A DNA stretch of 64,000 nucleotides, from the NCBI GenBank assembly GCA_965225955.1, contig CBDDBX010000027.1, positions 1 through 64,000 on the forward strand, written 5' to 3'. The translations under genes were made by a program, and so were the position numbers. Position 1 is the first letter of the stretch; every line of letters starts with the position of its first letter. The notes under the pieces were generated by a model. It made no database searches, had not been told where the DNA came from, and saw only the letters and a list, made by a program, of their open reading frames with translations. The DNA is from CBDDBX01 sp965225955. GTDB lineage: Bacteria; Acidobacteriota; Aminicenantia; UBA2199. Positions 1-8,096 of the stretch are shown in pieces.

Positions 1-1431
1 ATAATGTATCAGAATATGAAGCTCAGAGAGCTTTTAAAAAAGGATGTGGTGGGGCAGAAGTGCTGGGAAGTTTTTAAGAGTGATGGGAAGCAGTGTAATG
101 ACTGTCCTCTTATTACCAGTAATGGTCACGGCACAGTTGAGGTGTCCGGGGTTTTTGGTGATCGGACAATAAGAATTTATCATACAGAGATTTTTCTTAA
201 AGAGTCCAGAGCAATACTGGAGATTTTTGTTGATATAACCAATGAGAAGCAGTATAGGGAAGAGTTGAAAGCAGCTAAAGATGCAGCTGAAGCCAGTGCA
301 AATTCAAAGGCAGCATTTCTTGCCAATATGAGTCATGAGATAAGGACTCCCATGAATGGAGTCGTAGGAATATCTGATATTCTTCTGACCTCAGTACTTG
401 ATGGTGAGCAGAAAAAATATGTAGAGTTAATAAGAAGCTCTGGTAAATCTCTTCTTACAATTATCAATGACGTACTGGATTATTCAAAAATAGAGGCAGG
501 GAAGCTTAAGATGGAGAGCCTCTTCTTTGATCTTGAGGGTGTAATATATGAGATTCAGGCTCTGCTGAAAGGCTCAGTGGAGCGTAAAAGGCTGATTTTT
601 GATATTGACTGGAAAGAGAAGCCTGTGAATTCTGTTATAGGAGATCCTACAAGAGTAAAACAGGTACTGATGAATCTCTGTACAAATGCTGTTAAGTTTA
701 CTGAAAAGGGGAAGGTAGTTCTGAAAATAGAAGAGGTTGCAGGAAGAGAGCTGGAGTCTGATATAAGATTTACTGTAACTGATACAGGAATAGGCATACC
801 TGATGAACACAGAGCAAAGCTCTTTGACAGTTTTACTCAGGCTGATGAGTCTATGGCCAGACGTTTCGGAGGAACCGGTCTGGGGCTTGCAATTTCAAAA
901 AACCTGGTAGAGATGATGGGGGGGAGTATCAGTTTCAGCAGTAAACCTGGAGAAGGGTCATCATTCTGGTTCACAATACCTCTGGGTAGGGCTGATGAGC
1001 TGGACAGAATAGAAGAGAAAACTGAAAGCAGAGGTATCGTTGAGTCAGAACTCAATCGTAATGCTGAAATACTGGTTGCAGAAGATAATCAGACAAATCT
1101 TCTGGTAATTACAAAGATTCTTGAGAAACTTGGCTATACAAATATAGATTCTGTTACAAATGGTAACGAGGTACTCGTAAAATACAGAAAAAAGAGATAC
1201 GATGTTATCCTTATGGATTGCCAGATGCCGGAAATGGATGGTTTTGAGGCAACCTGGAGAATAAGGGAAATAGAGAAGAGCTGCGGAATCAGAGTTCCCA
1301 TAATAGCTTTAACAGCAAATGTTATACAGGGTGACCGGGAGAGATGTGTTGAGGCAGGGATGGATGAGTATCTCCCCAAACCCGTTGATTATGAAGTTCT
1401 TGAGGAGATTTTAAACAGGATTCTGGGTTAA
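1..1431 (+). CDS. Hybrid sensor histidine kinase, 5' end cut by window edge
   Basis: The reading frame is open at base 1, and the visible N-terminus is the back half of a PAS-type sensor domain with a CxxCP motif (about residues 31-35), so the true start probably lies upstream of the window. A coiled linker follows, then a HisKA domain with the phospho-acceptor His in FLANMSHEIRTPMNG (about residue 111). Next is an HATPase_c domain with N and G boxes (DTGIGIP, GGTGLGLAIS), and a C-terminal receiver domain whose phospho-Asp is in VILMDCQMPEMDG. No transmembrane segment is visible in this part. The family autophosphorylates on His and passes phosphate to its own receiver. No output partner is adjacent; the next gene is convergent. 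The signal sensed is unknown. Confidence 0.93.
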   Translation: MMYQNMKLRELLKKDVVGQKCWEVFKSDGKQCNDCPLITSNGHGTVEVSGVFGDRTIRIYHTEIFLKESRAILEIFVDITNEKQYREELKAAKDAAEASANSKAAFLANMSHEIRTPMNGVVGISDILLTSVLDGEQKKYVELIRSSGKSLLTIINDVLDYSKIEAGKLKMESLFFDLEGVIYEIQALLKGSVERKRLIFDIDWKEKPVNSVIGDPTRVKQVLMNLCTNAVKFTEKGKVVLKIEEVAGRELESDIRFTVTDTGIGIPDEHRAKLFDSFTQADESMARRFGGTGLGLAISKNLVEMMGGSISFSSKPGEGSSFWFTIPLGRADELDRIEEKTESRGIVESELNRNAEILVAEDNQTNLLVITKILEKLGYTNIDSVTNGNEVLVKYRKKRYDVILMDCQMPEMDGFEATWRIREIEKSCGIRVPIIALTANVIQGDRERCVEAGMDEYLPKPVDYEVLEEILNRILG

Positions 1432-1465
1432 GAGGCAGAAAACTGTCAGATTCTGCCTCTGTGAA
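1431..1465. terminator. Bidirectional terminator hairpin
   Basis: A perfect 10-bp stem (AGAGGCAGAA / TTCTGCCTCT) with a 10-nt loop starts at the stop codon of the hybrid kinase and lies between two convergent genes. The kinase stop codon overlaps its first base. Confidence 0.75.
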
Positions 1466-1469
1466 AAAT

Positions 1470-2201
1470 TTATATCTCTATTTTCTTAAATCTTACTGCT
1501 GCAACTATAAGAGCAAGAGTACATGAGCTTATAAAAATACATACAGATAGTTCTGGTGAATAGTCGGGTATTGAAAATTTTGTTGTAGTAAGCCTTGCAG
1601 GTATAGTCCAGGGGAAAATAGCCAGATATTTTGACCTCATCAGTACAAATCCTGTTATCTGTACAGCTATAGTAAAAGTAATCGGTGGAAACAGTCCTTT
1701 AAAAAAGAGAGTTACTACAGCAATGAAGAACTGAAGAGGATAGAGTAGAAGGGCTGTATAAAAGAGAAGTTTCAGTACTTTTACCATATTTTCCCCGCTA
1801 AAGTTCTCAAATCCAAATATCCGGGAAAGACTAAGTACGAGAACAAAAGTGAAAAGTGTTAAAGCTGCTATCCATATACCCACAACAGTGAATTTAGCAC
1901 ACAGAAGTTTCACTCTGTTTACTGGTACTGTAAAAAGTGATTTCAGAGTATTCTCTTCAAACTCCATGCTGAAAAGGTGAGCAGTAATAAGCCCATAAAG
2001 AAGTGTTCCTAAAAGCAGGGAGATAATTGAGTTGGTCTGAGTTCCGAATCTCAGAAAGTCAGCCTCTTTTCCCTGAACAAATTTCGTGTGATACTCTATC
2101 AGAAACATCATTAATGGGGAAAAGACTGCTGCTGCAAAACTTATATATACCATTTTTGAGCGTTTGAGTTTTTTCAGCTCGCACTGTATCAGATTAATCA
2201 T
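1470..2201 (-). CDS. ABC-2 type transporter permease
   Basis: A 243-residue protein with about six hydrophobic segments and the layout of ABC-2/BcrB-type permeases: a short cytoplasmic N-terminus, a first membrane helix near residues 17-38, an extracellular stretch, then five helices. It overlaps the ATPase gene by 8 nt, and the pair lies directly downstream of a response regulator and kinase on the same strand. That arrangement matches peptide-antibiotic (bacitracin/lantibiotic) sensing and export or immunity modules. The substrate cannot be read from the sequence. Confidence 0.85.
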   Translation of the reverse strand: MINLIQCELKKLKRSKMVYISFAAAVFSPLMMFLIEYHTKFVQGKEADFLRFGTQTNSIISLLLGTLLYGLITAHLFSMEFEENTLKSLFTVPVNRVKLLCAKFTVVGIWIAALTLFTFVLVLSLSRIFGFENFSGENMVKVLKLLFYTALLLYPLQFFIAVVTLFFKGLFPPITFTIAVQITGFVLMRSKYLAIFPWTIPARLTTTKFSIPDYSPELSVCIFISSCTLALIVAAVRFKKIEI

Positions 2202-3114
2202 TGGACTGCCCTCCGGTTAATTTCATAAAATAGTTCTCAAGACTCTCTCCTCCCTCTTTGAGTTCAGAAACAGAGATTCCGTTTTTAACCAGCGCTGAAT
2301 TGATTTCAGCAGCTCTTTCAACTCCTTCATAGAGATAGAGTCGGTCTTTATCTACCAGCTCAAAATCTGATAGTCCCATCTCTCTCTCAAGATATCTGAG
2401 GGTTTCAGGGGGATTTGACACTCTTATACTGAGATAGTTTCTGCTTTTCTTAAGAAATAGTGAATAGTCTATCTCTTCGAGAAGTCTTCCTTCATGTATT
2501 ATTCCGATTCTGTCTGCAAGCTGCTCAATTTCATTCAGAATATGGCTTGAAAGAATAACAGTAACTCCTTTATCCTTTGCCAGATGAAGAAGAAGTTTTC
2601 TTACCTCTCTTATACCAAAGGGATCAAGTCCGTTAATTGGTTCGTCAAGAATCAGAAGATCGGGATTCTTTAAAAGAGCTCTGGCAATGCCGAGTCTCTG
2701 CTTCATTCCCATTGAGTATTTCTTAACAGGTTTATCTGCATTTTTACTCATTCCTGTAAGTTCAAGCACCTCATCTTCAATATTCCTCCTGTGGGTGCCT
2801 GCAAGGCGGGTGAAAATCTGCAGGTTCTCTCTGCCAGTAAGATTGCTGTAGAAGCCGGAAGCTTCAACCATTGACCCGGTTCTGAGTAGTATCTTTCTCT
2901 TCTGTTCAGCAATATTCTGATTAAAAACAGATATAGAACCGCTGGTGGGTTTTAACAGCCCCAGCATCATCTTTATTGTAGTGGTTTTGCCTGCACCGTT
3001 TCTTCCGAGAAAACCGTAGATTTCTCCTTTCCAGGCTGTCATATTTACTGAATCAACAGCTCTGATTTTACCGAAATTTCTGGTCAGGTTTTTTGTTGTG
3101 ACAATCTGTTCCAT
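2194..3114 (-). CDS. ABC transporter ATP-binding protein (BcrA/drug-resistance type)
   Basis: The nucleotide-binding domain has a Walker A (GRNGAGKTTTIK), a signature (KKYSMGMKQRLGIARAL), a Walker B (LLILDEP) and an H-loop (ILSSHIL). A C-terminal extension of about 90 residues is typical of BcrA/NatA-like ATPases. The start is placed at 3114 because AGGAGG lies 6 nt before this ATG; the frame is open to a weaker start at 3147. It energises the permease encoded next to it. Being co-directional with the two-component genes suggests induction by that system. Confidence 0.9.
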   Translation of the reverse strand: MEQIVTTKNLTRNFGKIRAVDSVNMTAWKGEIYGFLGRNGAGKTTTIKMMLGLLKPTSGSISVFNQNIAEQKRKILLRTGSMVEASGFYSNLTGRENLQIFTRLAGTHRRNIEDEVLELTGMSKNADKPVKKYSMGMKQRLGIARALLKNPDLLILDEPINGLDPFGIREVRKLLLHLAKDKGVTVILSSHILNEIEQLADRIGIIHEGRLLEEIDYSLFLKKSRNYLSIRVSNPPETLRYLEREMGLSDFELVDKDRLYLYEGVERAAEINSALVKNGISVSELKEGGESLENYFMKLTGGQSND

Positions 3115-3170
3115 TTTATCCTCCTGTCTGCTGTTACGAAGAGACACATTAAAAACATATTGCCTGAATA

Positions 3171-4184
3171 TTACATTTTTATTAAATCCTTTCCCGGAAC
3201 AGGGAAGTGGATAGTAAATGCTGTCTTTTTATCTGCCTCACTCTCTACTGAAAGAGTTGCGTTGTTCTGTTTAGCAAGCTCTTTTGAAATCTCAAGTCCC
3301 AGTCCGCTGTTACCGGCTCTCTTTGAGGATGTGTAGAGTCTGTTGAAGATAGTATCCCGTAACTCAGCAGGTATGCCGGGCCCTCTGTCCCATACAGTGC
3401 AGCAGATATGAGTCTCTGTTCTGCTGGTGGAGATTCCCACAACTTCTCCGGTGGCTCCGTGTGTTAATGCGTTATCTATAAGGTTTTTTAATATTCTCTG
3501 CAGAGATAGAAGATCTGCATATATAGTCAGTGGCTCTGAAGAGAGCTGATTTATGAATTCAATGTTACGACTTCTGAAAACCGGAATGAAATCTACTACA
3601 GAATCTCTGATGGTTTCGTTGAGATCAAGTTTAACAGGTTTAAGGGAAGTATCACCGGCTTCAAGTTTGGCTAGTTCAAATATGCTGTTAACTACTTTTA
3701 TCAGCTTTGCAGATTTATCGGACAGAATCTGCAGGTACTCCTGCTCTTCTTCGGGAGATTCTGTTATGCCATCTCTTAAAGCTTCAATGTAACCTGAAAT
3801 TGATGTAAGGGGAGTTCTGATATCGTGGGAAATATTTGTAATCAGCTGTTTACGGGCTCTCTCGTTTCTGGCAGTTTTTACTTTAAGATCCTGAAAATCC
3901 CTGGCCATCTGATTAATTGCCATTGAAAGGTCAAAAAAAACTGAAGATTCACTGTTGAGATGTCTCAGATTATTGCAGCTGTTCTGCATCTCCTTAACAG
4001 TTTCTGTCAGTACTTTAAGAGTCTTCTCTTCAGAGGTATTTCCTGAGTATAGAATAGTTGAGAGTACAGTAATGAAAATGAGTATAAGAGTGAGAGGAAT
4101 ATTATTGAGTTCAGAGATAGTATAAACTGCTGTTCCCAGGGATAATACAAGAAGGCATAGTGACAGATATTTAAGCTTCTTCAT
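3171..4184 (-). CDS. Sensor histidine kinase with short membrane sensor
   Basis: Two closely spaced membrane helices (about residues 5-24 and 31-48) leave almost no periplasmic loop, as in intramembrane-sensing kinases of antimicrobial-peptide systems. HisKA follows with the His in NISHDIRTPLTSISGYIEAL, then HATPase_c with DRGPGIP and SGLGLEISKEL. The ATG at 4184 is preferred over an in-frame TTG at 4196. The gene overlaps the response regulator by 14 nt, so the two are translationally linked. Likely partner: the OmpR-type regulator immediately upstream. Confidence 0.9.
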   Translation of the reverse strand: MKKLKYLSLCLLVLSLGTAVYTISELNNIPLTLILIFITVLSTILYSGNTSEEKTLKVLTETVKEMQNSCNNLRHLNSESSVFFDLSMAINQMARDFQDLKVKTARNERARKQLITNISHDIRTPLTSISGYIEALRDGITESPEEEQEYLQILSDKSAKLIKVVNSIFELAKLEAGDTSLKPVKLDLNETIRDSVVDFIPVFRSRNIEFINQLSSEPLTIYADLLSLQRILKNLIDNALTHGATGEVVGISTSRTETHICCTVWDRGPGIPAELRDTIFNRLYTSSKRAGNSGLGLEISKELAKQNNATLSVESEADKKTAFTIHFPVPGKDLIKM

Positions 4185-4875
4185 CTTCTTCTGCAAACTT
4201 ATATCCGATGCCCCATACCGTTTTCAGAAGTTCGGGTTTATCCGGCTTATCTTCTATCTTCTCTCTTATTCTTCTCATGTGAACCGTAACGGTATTTTCA
4301 TCATTCTCCATACCGTCTTCTTCCCAGATTGAGTAGAATATAGCCTGTCGGCTGAAGACTTTGCCACGGTTTTTAACAAGAAGTGTAAGTATCTCAAACT
4401 CCTTTGCTCTAAGGGAAACCGGAGTTCCGTTCTTTGTAACTTTGTAAGAGTCGGTGTTTATTGTAAGAGAACCGGCTTTAATAACAGGCGATGGGCTACT
4501 GTTACTGTTCAGATATCTTTTCAGAGTCACTCTGCATCTTGCCATTAGTTCGTTTATGCTGAATGGTTTTGTAAGATAGTCGTCGGCACCTGATTTAAAC
4601 CCCAGTAGTTTGTCCACCTCTTCATTTCTGGCGGATATAAAAATAATAGGAACATCAGAGCTTTTTCTTATCTTTTCACAGAGTTCGTAACCATCTATGC
4701 CGGGCATCATTATATCAGCAATAATCAACTGGTAATCGTTAGCATTAAAATATCTGAGCCCTTCTTCTCCTGTAGAAGCGATATCTGCTTCATAACCTTC
4801 AACTTTCATATATTTTCTGACTAATCCCGATATTTCAGGTTCGTCATCAATAACAAGTACTTTGATTCTGTCCAT
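4171..4875 (-). CDS. OmpR/PhoB-family response regulator
   Basis: The receiver domain carries the acidic pair DDEPE near the N-terminus, the phospho-Asp in IIADIMMPGIDGYEL and the conserved Lys in DDYLTKPFS. A winged-helix DNA-binding domain follows (ENTVTVHMRRIREKIE, TVWGIGYKF). It is first in a four-gene operon with the kinase, ATPase and permease, and probably activates the transporter genes. There is no Shine-Dalgarno sequence. A good promoter places the transcription start at the A of the ATG, so translation is probably leaderless. Confidence 0.93.
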   Translation of the reverse strand: MDRIKVLVIDDEPEISGLVRKYMKVEGYEADIASTGEEGLRYFNANDYQLIIADIMMPGIDGYELCEKIRKSSDVPIIFISARNEEVDKLLGFKSGADDYLTKPFSINELMARCRVTLKRYLNSNSSPSPVIKAGSLTINTDSYKVTKNGTPVSLRAKEFEILTLLVKNRGKVFSRQAIFYSIWEEDGMENDENTVTVHMRRIREKIEDKPDKPELLKTVWGIGYKFAEEDEEA

Positions 4876-4881
4876 AGCTAT

Positions 4882-4909
4882 ATTATAGCCCCCTTATATT
4901 ACTGGTCAA
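4882..4909 (-). promoter_or_regulatory. Sigma70-type promoter, leaderless, for the response regulator operon
   Basis: On the minus strand: TTGACC (4909-4904), a 16-nt spacer, TATAAT (4887-4882), then six bases and the ATG at 4875. The expected start of transcription is the A of the ATG. Confidence 0.75.
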
Positions 4910-4989
4910 TATCTTATACTGCTTAAGTAAATCTGTTGTTACAGATCTTTAAAAAACATATACATTCCGGCTTTTATACTGGAGGGATG

Positions 4990-5016
4990 TTGTGTGAAAT
5001 ATAAAATCTGTATAAT
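4990..5016 (+). promoter_or_regulatory. Probable promoter of the exonuclease III gene
   Basis: TTGTGT, a 15-nt spacer and TATAAT at 5011-5016. The 5' leader contains GGAAGGAGA just before the ATG. The spacer is shorter than ideal, so the -35 assignment is uncertain. Confidence 0.5.
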
Positions 5017-5037
5017 ATCTGAAGTGGAAGGAGAAAT

Positions 5038-5796
5038 ATGAAATTAATTACATGGAATGTAAATGGAATAAGAGCTGTACACAATAAAGATGCTTTCTCA
5101 GCAGTTTTTGGTGACTCCCCGGATGTTATCTGCCTTCAGGAGACAAAAGCACAGAAAGAGCAGTTACCTGATGAACTTATTGATATAGATGGGTATAAGA
5201 GTTATTTTCATTCAGCTGAGAAGAAAGGCTATAGTGGACTGGCTTCATATACATCAAAAGAGCCACTGTCTGTAAAAGATGGTGTTGGGGACCCCCTCTA
5301 TGACTGTGAAGGCAGGGTAATGACTCTTGAGTTTGATGATTTCTATCTGATAAACAGTTATGTACCAAATGCCCAGCATAAGCTTGCAAGACTTGATTAC
5401 AGAATGGACTTTAATGATAAGCTGAAAGACTATATGGTTGAGTTAAATAAGAAGAAGGGAGTCATCCTCTGTGGAGATCTTAATGTTGCTCATAAACCTA
5501 TAGATCTTAAGAATCCTGAATCAAACCAGAAGAATCCTGGTTACTCAATAGAGGAGAGGGATAAGTTTACAGAGCTTCTTAATGCAGGTTTTGTAGACAT
5601 ATATCGTAAAATGTATCCTGAAAAGGTTGAATACACCTGGTGGTCTTACCGCTTTAATGCAAGATCTAAGGGAATTGGCTGGAGAATAGACTATTTTGTA
5701 GTTTCAGAGGATATGGCTGGCCGGGTAGAAGATGTTAAAATCCTTGGGGATGTAATGGGAAGTGATCACTGCCCTGTAATGCTTGATCTTAAATAG
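5038..5796 (+). CDS. xth: Exodeoxyribonuclease III / AP endonuclease
   Basis: A 252-residue protein of the ExoIII/ExoA type in the endonuclease/exonuclease/phosphatase fold. Visible motifs are the N-terminal TWNVNGIRA, the metal-binding Glu in LQETKAQ, the catalytic GDLNVAHKPIDL and the C-terminal SDHCPVMLDL. It incises DNA at abasic sites and removes 3' blocking groups in base-excision repair. Length is normal for the family. A strong Shine-Dalgarno (AGGAG) lies 5-6 nt before the ATG. Appears to be a single-gene unit ending in a terminator. Confidence 0.95.
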   Translation: MKLITWNVNGIRAVHNKDAFSAVFGDSPDVICLQETKAQKEQLPDELIDIDGYKSYFHSAEKKGYSGLASYTSKEPLSVKDGVGDPLYDCEGRVMTLEFDDFYLINSYVPNAQHKLARLDYRMDFNDKLKDYMVELNKKKGVILCGDLNVAHKPIDLKNPESNQKNPGYSIEERDKFTELLNAGFVDIYRKMYPEKVEYTWWSYRFNARSKGIGWRIDYFVVSEDMAGRVEDVKILGDVMGSDHCPVMLDLK

Positions 5797-5821
5797 AAAT
5801 AAAACTTAGATACTGGTATAG

Positions 5822-5850
5822 AGGGGAGGGTAGTTAACCCTCCCTTTTTT
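5822..5850. terminator. Bidirectional rho-independent terminator
   Basis: An 8-bp stem GGGAGGGT / ACCCTCCC with a 5-nt loop, followed by six T, between the convergent exonuclease gene and the papain-like secreted protein gene. Confidence 0.85.
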
Positions 5851-5858
5851 AATAACTC

Positions 5859-7166
5859 TTATTTGTGTCTGTTCAGAAGATCTCTGTATGTATCAATTAC
5901 TTTTTCTGATGAAACAGCTCTTCTTTGTAGTTTGTCATCTGCAGAGATTTTAAGTTTTTCCACCAGGCTGTTAAATGGTGATGAGAGACTGGTATTACCT
6001 TCTCTGATTTTATCTTCCAGAATTGGAAGAGCAGCAAATCCCAGAGCTTCCAGTTTACTATTTTTATCTTTGCTACTCAGCTCTGAGTTGATAATTGAGT
6101 CTACTTTTGCCGGAAGGGTTCTCAGGAAGTTATCCCAGCTGAAGGCCCAGGCTTTAGGGTTGTCCCAGAGGCTGGATTCTTCTTTCAGATTCACAGCAGC
6201 AATCTTTTCAGCAGCAATTGCAAGGATATACTCTGTAAGTCCTGCTTCTTCTGACATCAGCACTCTTCTTCTGATAACTTCGAGAGCTTCCGGTCCAAGA
6301 GCAGCGATTTTTGCAAAAGCTTCGCTGTTAATATGGTTGTATGGATTTGGTGAGATATTTTTACTGTTCAGGTCAAATTCCAGTTCTGCTACATAGTTGT
6401 TAAGCTGGTTTTCTGTTAAGTTCACTGCTCCTCTCTTAGGTGGTTTTATGCTGGACATATTGATTGTAGCTCTGTAGGCTGTTTGCTGCTGACCATTTGC
6501 ATCGGTTACAGTAAGTTTGAGGAAGAGGTCGTAGTCAAGAGGCAGCTGGGCTGTTTTACACTCTGTGGTGGCCCAGGTGTAGTTATATGGAGCTCCATTA
6601 TAGGAGTATTTCCACAGGTAAGTGTATGGAGCTGTTCCGCCACTAACACTTGCGCACCATGTATAAGTTCCGCTGTTTGTGCCTTTTGAAGGGCCGGTAA
6701 TATATACAGACATATTCTGCTTATAATATACGCGTTTTTTTGTGCCATATGAGCCAGAGGCTTTATAAGGGTCCCATGAGAAGTGTTTCAGTATATTGAG
6801 CTGACCACATTTTGCAAGGCAGGTAGATGAGCTTATTATTTTGCTGAAGTGAGTGATTCTGCTGTTTTTCCAGTAAGATATAATTTTTGCTGTACTGCCG
6901 GAAGTTACATAGCCTTTAGTACTTAAATATGAAGTAACCTGGCTATCTGTCGGATTGGATGAACCCCATGGCCATATCCAGGTGTTTGTAACTCCAAGAG
7001 CATAGGAGAGGCAGTTGTATGTAGTGCTGCATGGTCCGTAGTATTGCCATGTCCATGATAAGGCATCATAAGTGCTTGATGGCACACAAAGCTGAGCTTC
7101 AACTCTTACAGACAGAGCCAGAAGCATTAGGGCTGCTAAAGAGATAATTAAAACTTTTTTAAACAT
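5859..7166 (-). CDS. Secreted papain/NlpC-like protein with Ig-like and helical repeat domains (copy 1)
   Basis: A 435-residue protein with a clear signal peptide (about residues 1-24). The first domain (about 25-150) has a Cys in TYNCLSYALG, a conserved WPWGSSNPT, a His in RITHFSKII and a late WDPY. This Cys-then-His order is what papain-like NlpC/CHAP-type folds show, and it resembles the DUF7689 family; that assignment is from memory of the motif, not a search. A beta-rich PKD/Ig-like segment follows (about 150-245), then an alpha-helical C-terminus (about 250-435). A paralogue with the same three-part layout lies at 12343-13704. The helical part contains EALGFAALPILEDKI, suggestive of HEAT-like repeats. 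An AGGAGG site precedes the ATG. Function unknown; a secreted or surface amidase/protease is possible. Confidence 0.75.
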   Translation of the reverse strand: MFKKVLIISLAALMLLALSVRVEAQLCVPSSTYDALSWTWQYYGPCSTTYNCLSYALGVTNTWIWPWGSSNPTDSQVTSYLSTKGYVTSGSTAKIISYWKNSRITHFSKIISSSTCLAKCGQLNILKHFSWDPYKASGSYGTKKRVYYKQNMSVYITGPSKGTNSGTYTWCASVSGGTAPYTYLWKYSYNGAPYNYTWATTECKTAQLPLDYDLFLKLTVTDANGQQQTAYRATINMSSIKPPKRGAVNLTENQLNNYVAELEFDLNSKNISPNPYNHINSEAFAKIAALGPEALEVIRRRVLMSEEAGLTEYILAIAAEKIAAVNLKEESSLWDNPKAWAFSWDNFLRTLPAKVDSIINSELSSKDKNSKLEALGFAALPILEDKIREGNTSLSSPFNSLVEKLKISADDKLQRRAVSSEKVIDTYRDLLNRHK

Positions 7167-7539
7167 CTTTCCTCCTGTTTCCCTTTTACGAGGGACAACT
7201 ATTTATTCTTTTTCTGAGGAAAATTCAGCAAGAGTAAAACTTTTTAATTCTCTTATTGTGTTAACCCGTTTACAAACAAACCTTACTAAATATTCCCTTC
7301 TAAAAACTCAATCTGTCTTAACAAAGTAACCCGGTAAGATTTTTAATGCAATAGTTGAGGTGTTAATTTTTGCAGAATAATTTGTTAGGGATAAATCGCT
7401 GTTTTTTTGATATTAAATATCTGATTTGTGTGACTGGAAAGTAAAGTTGATAGTGTCGTTATCAAATTTAATTAAAAAAGTTTTTTTAAATATTGAATCT
7501 TTATTCATAAAATTATAGAATTTTTGTGGAAGGTAAAAT
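7167..7539. other. Divergent intergenic region, AT-rich
   Basis: About 370 bases between divergent genes with no coding potential on either strand. An inverted repeat TTGATA / TATCAA lies at 7447-7465 and could be an operator or part of a promoter. Nothing else was recognised. Confidence 0.4.
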
Positions 7540-7947
7540 ATGTGGAAAAGAGTTTATCTGTTAATGACAATTTTTCTGACTTTTTTAATGGGAGTTTCTC
7601 TTACTGAAGGTGAAAAACATACAGTCACCCGGGATAGAATGGATGCTATCGGCTCTGCCATAGAAAGCTATCTTATTGAAACCGGTTGTCTGCCAAATGC
7701 TGCTGACATACTTGAACTTGGGGGAGTTCTTGGGGATAAACTCAAAGGAGTGCCTCTTACTGACGCCTGGGGTAAAAAGTTCCACTACTCAGTAAGAAAT
7801 GCTGGTAATGATAGTGGTGAGTACTGGCTTGGTAGCGGGGCGGGGCAGGATGATTTCGAAGGGCTTTTGAAATACATGCTCAAAACCGGAGTAAATGAAA
7901 GAGATATAGTAATCCACAACGGAGTTTTTCTGGAATCATCGGTATAG
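7540..7947 (+). CDS. Small secreted protein resembling the C-terminal core of a type II secretion pseudopilin (GspG)
   Basis: A 135-residue protein with an N-terminal hydrophobic segment (about residues 5-20). After it comes a stretch typical of GspG cores: a helix with MDAIGSAIESYLIETGCLP, then VPLTDAWGKKFHYSV and EYWLGSGAGQDD, matching the family pattern of D-x-W-G, aromatic strand and S-x-G-x-D. The prepilin peptidase site (G-F-T-L-x-E) is missing and the leader looks like an ordinary signal peptide, so this is a pseudopilin-like fold rather than a working pseudopilin. No other type II secretion genes are nearby. A GGAAGG site precedes the ATG. Confidence 0.7.
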   Translation: MWKRVYLLMTIFLTFLMGVSLTEGEKHTVTRDRMDAIGSAIESYLIETGCLPNAADILELGGVLGDKLKGVPLTDAWGKKFHYSVRNAGNDSGEYWLGSGAGQDDFEGLLKYMLKTGVNERDIVIHNGVFLESSV

Positions 7948-8039
7948 GTTCAGGGGTAGTAGCGATTTTATAGGGGGTCTGGACTGACACTGACATTCAC
8001 TGACTAACACTACTATCTTTCAAATAATTACAGTTTCCT

Positions 8040-8069
8040 TTGCTTTAAACTGTTCTCCTGCAATATAAT
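8040..8069 (+). promoter_or_regulatory. Probable promoter of the M64 peptidase gene
   Basis: TATAAT at 8064-8069 with TTGCTT 18 nt upstream. A 27-nt leader ends in GGGAGGA before the ATG at 8097. Confidence 0.5.
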
Positions 8070-8096
8070 CTAAGTTTAATTTCAAGGGAGGATGTT

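Noticed and set aside
7540..7947. True type II secretion pseudopilin
   Set aside because: The prepilin cleavage motif is missing and the leader is an ordinary signal peptide; only the globular core resembles GspG.
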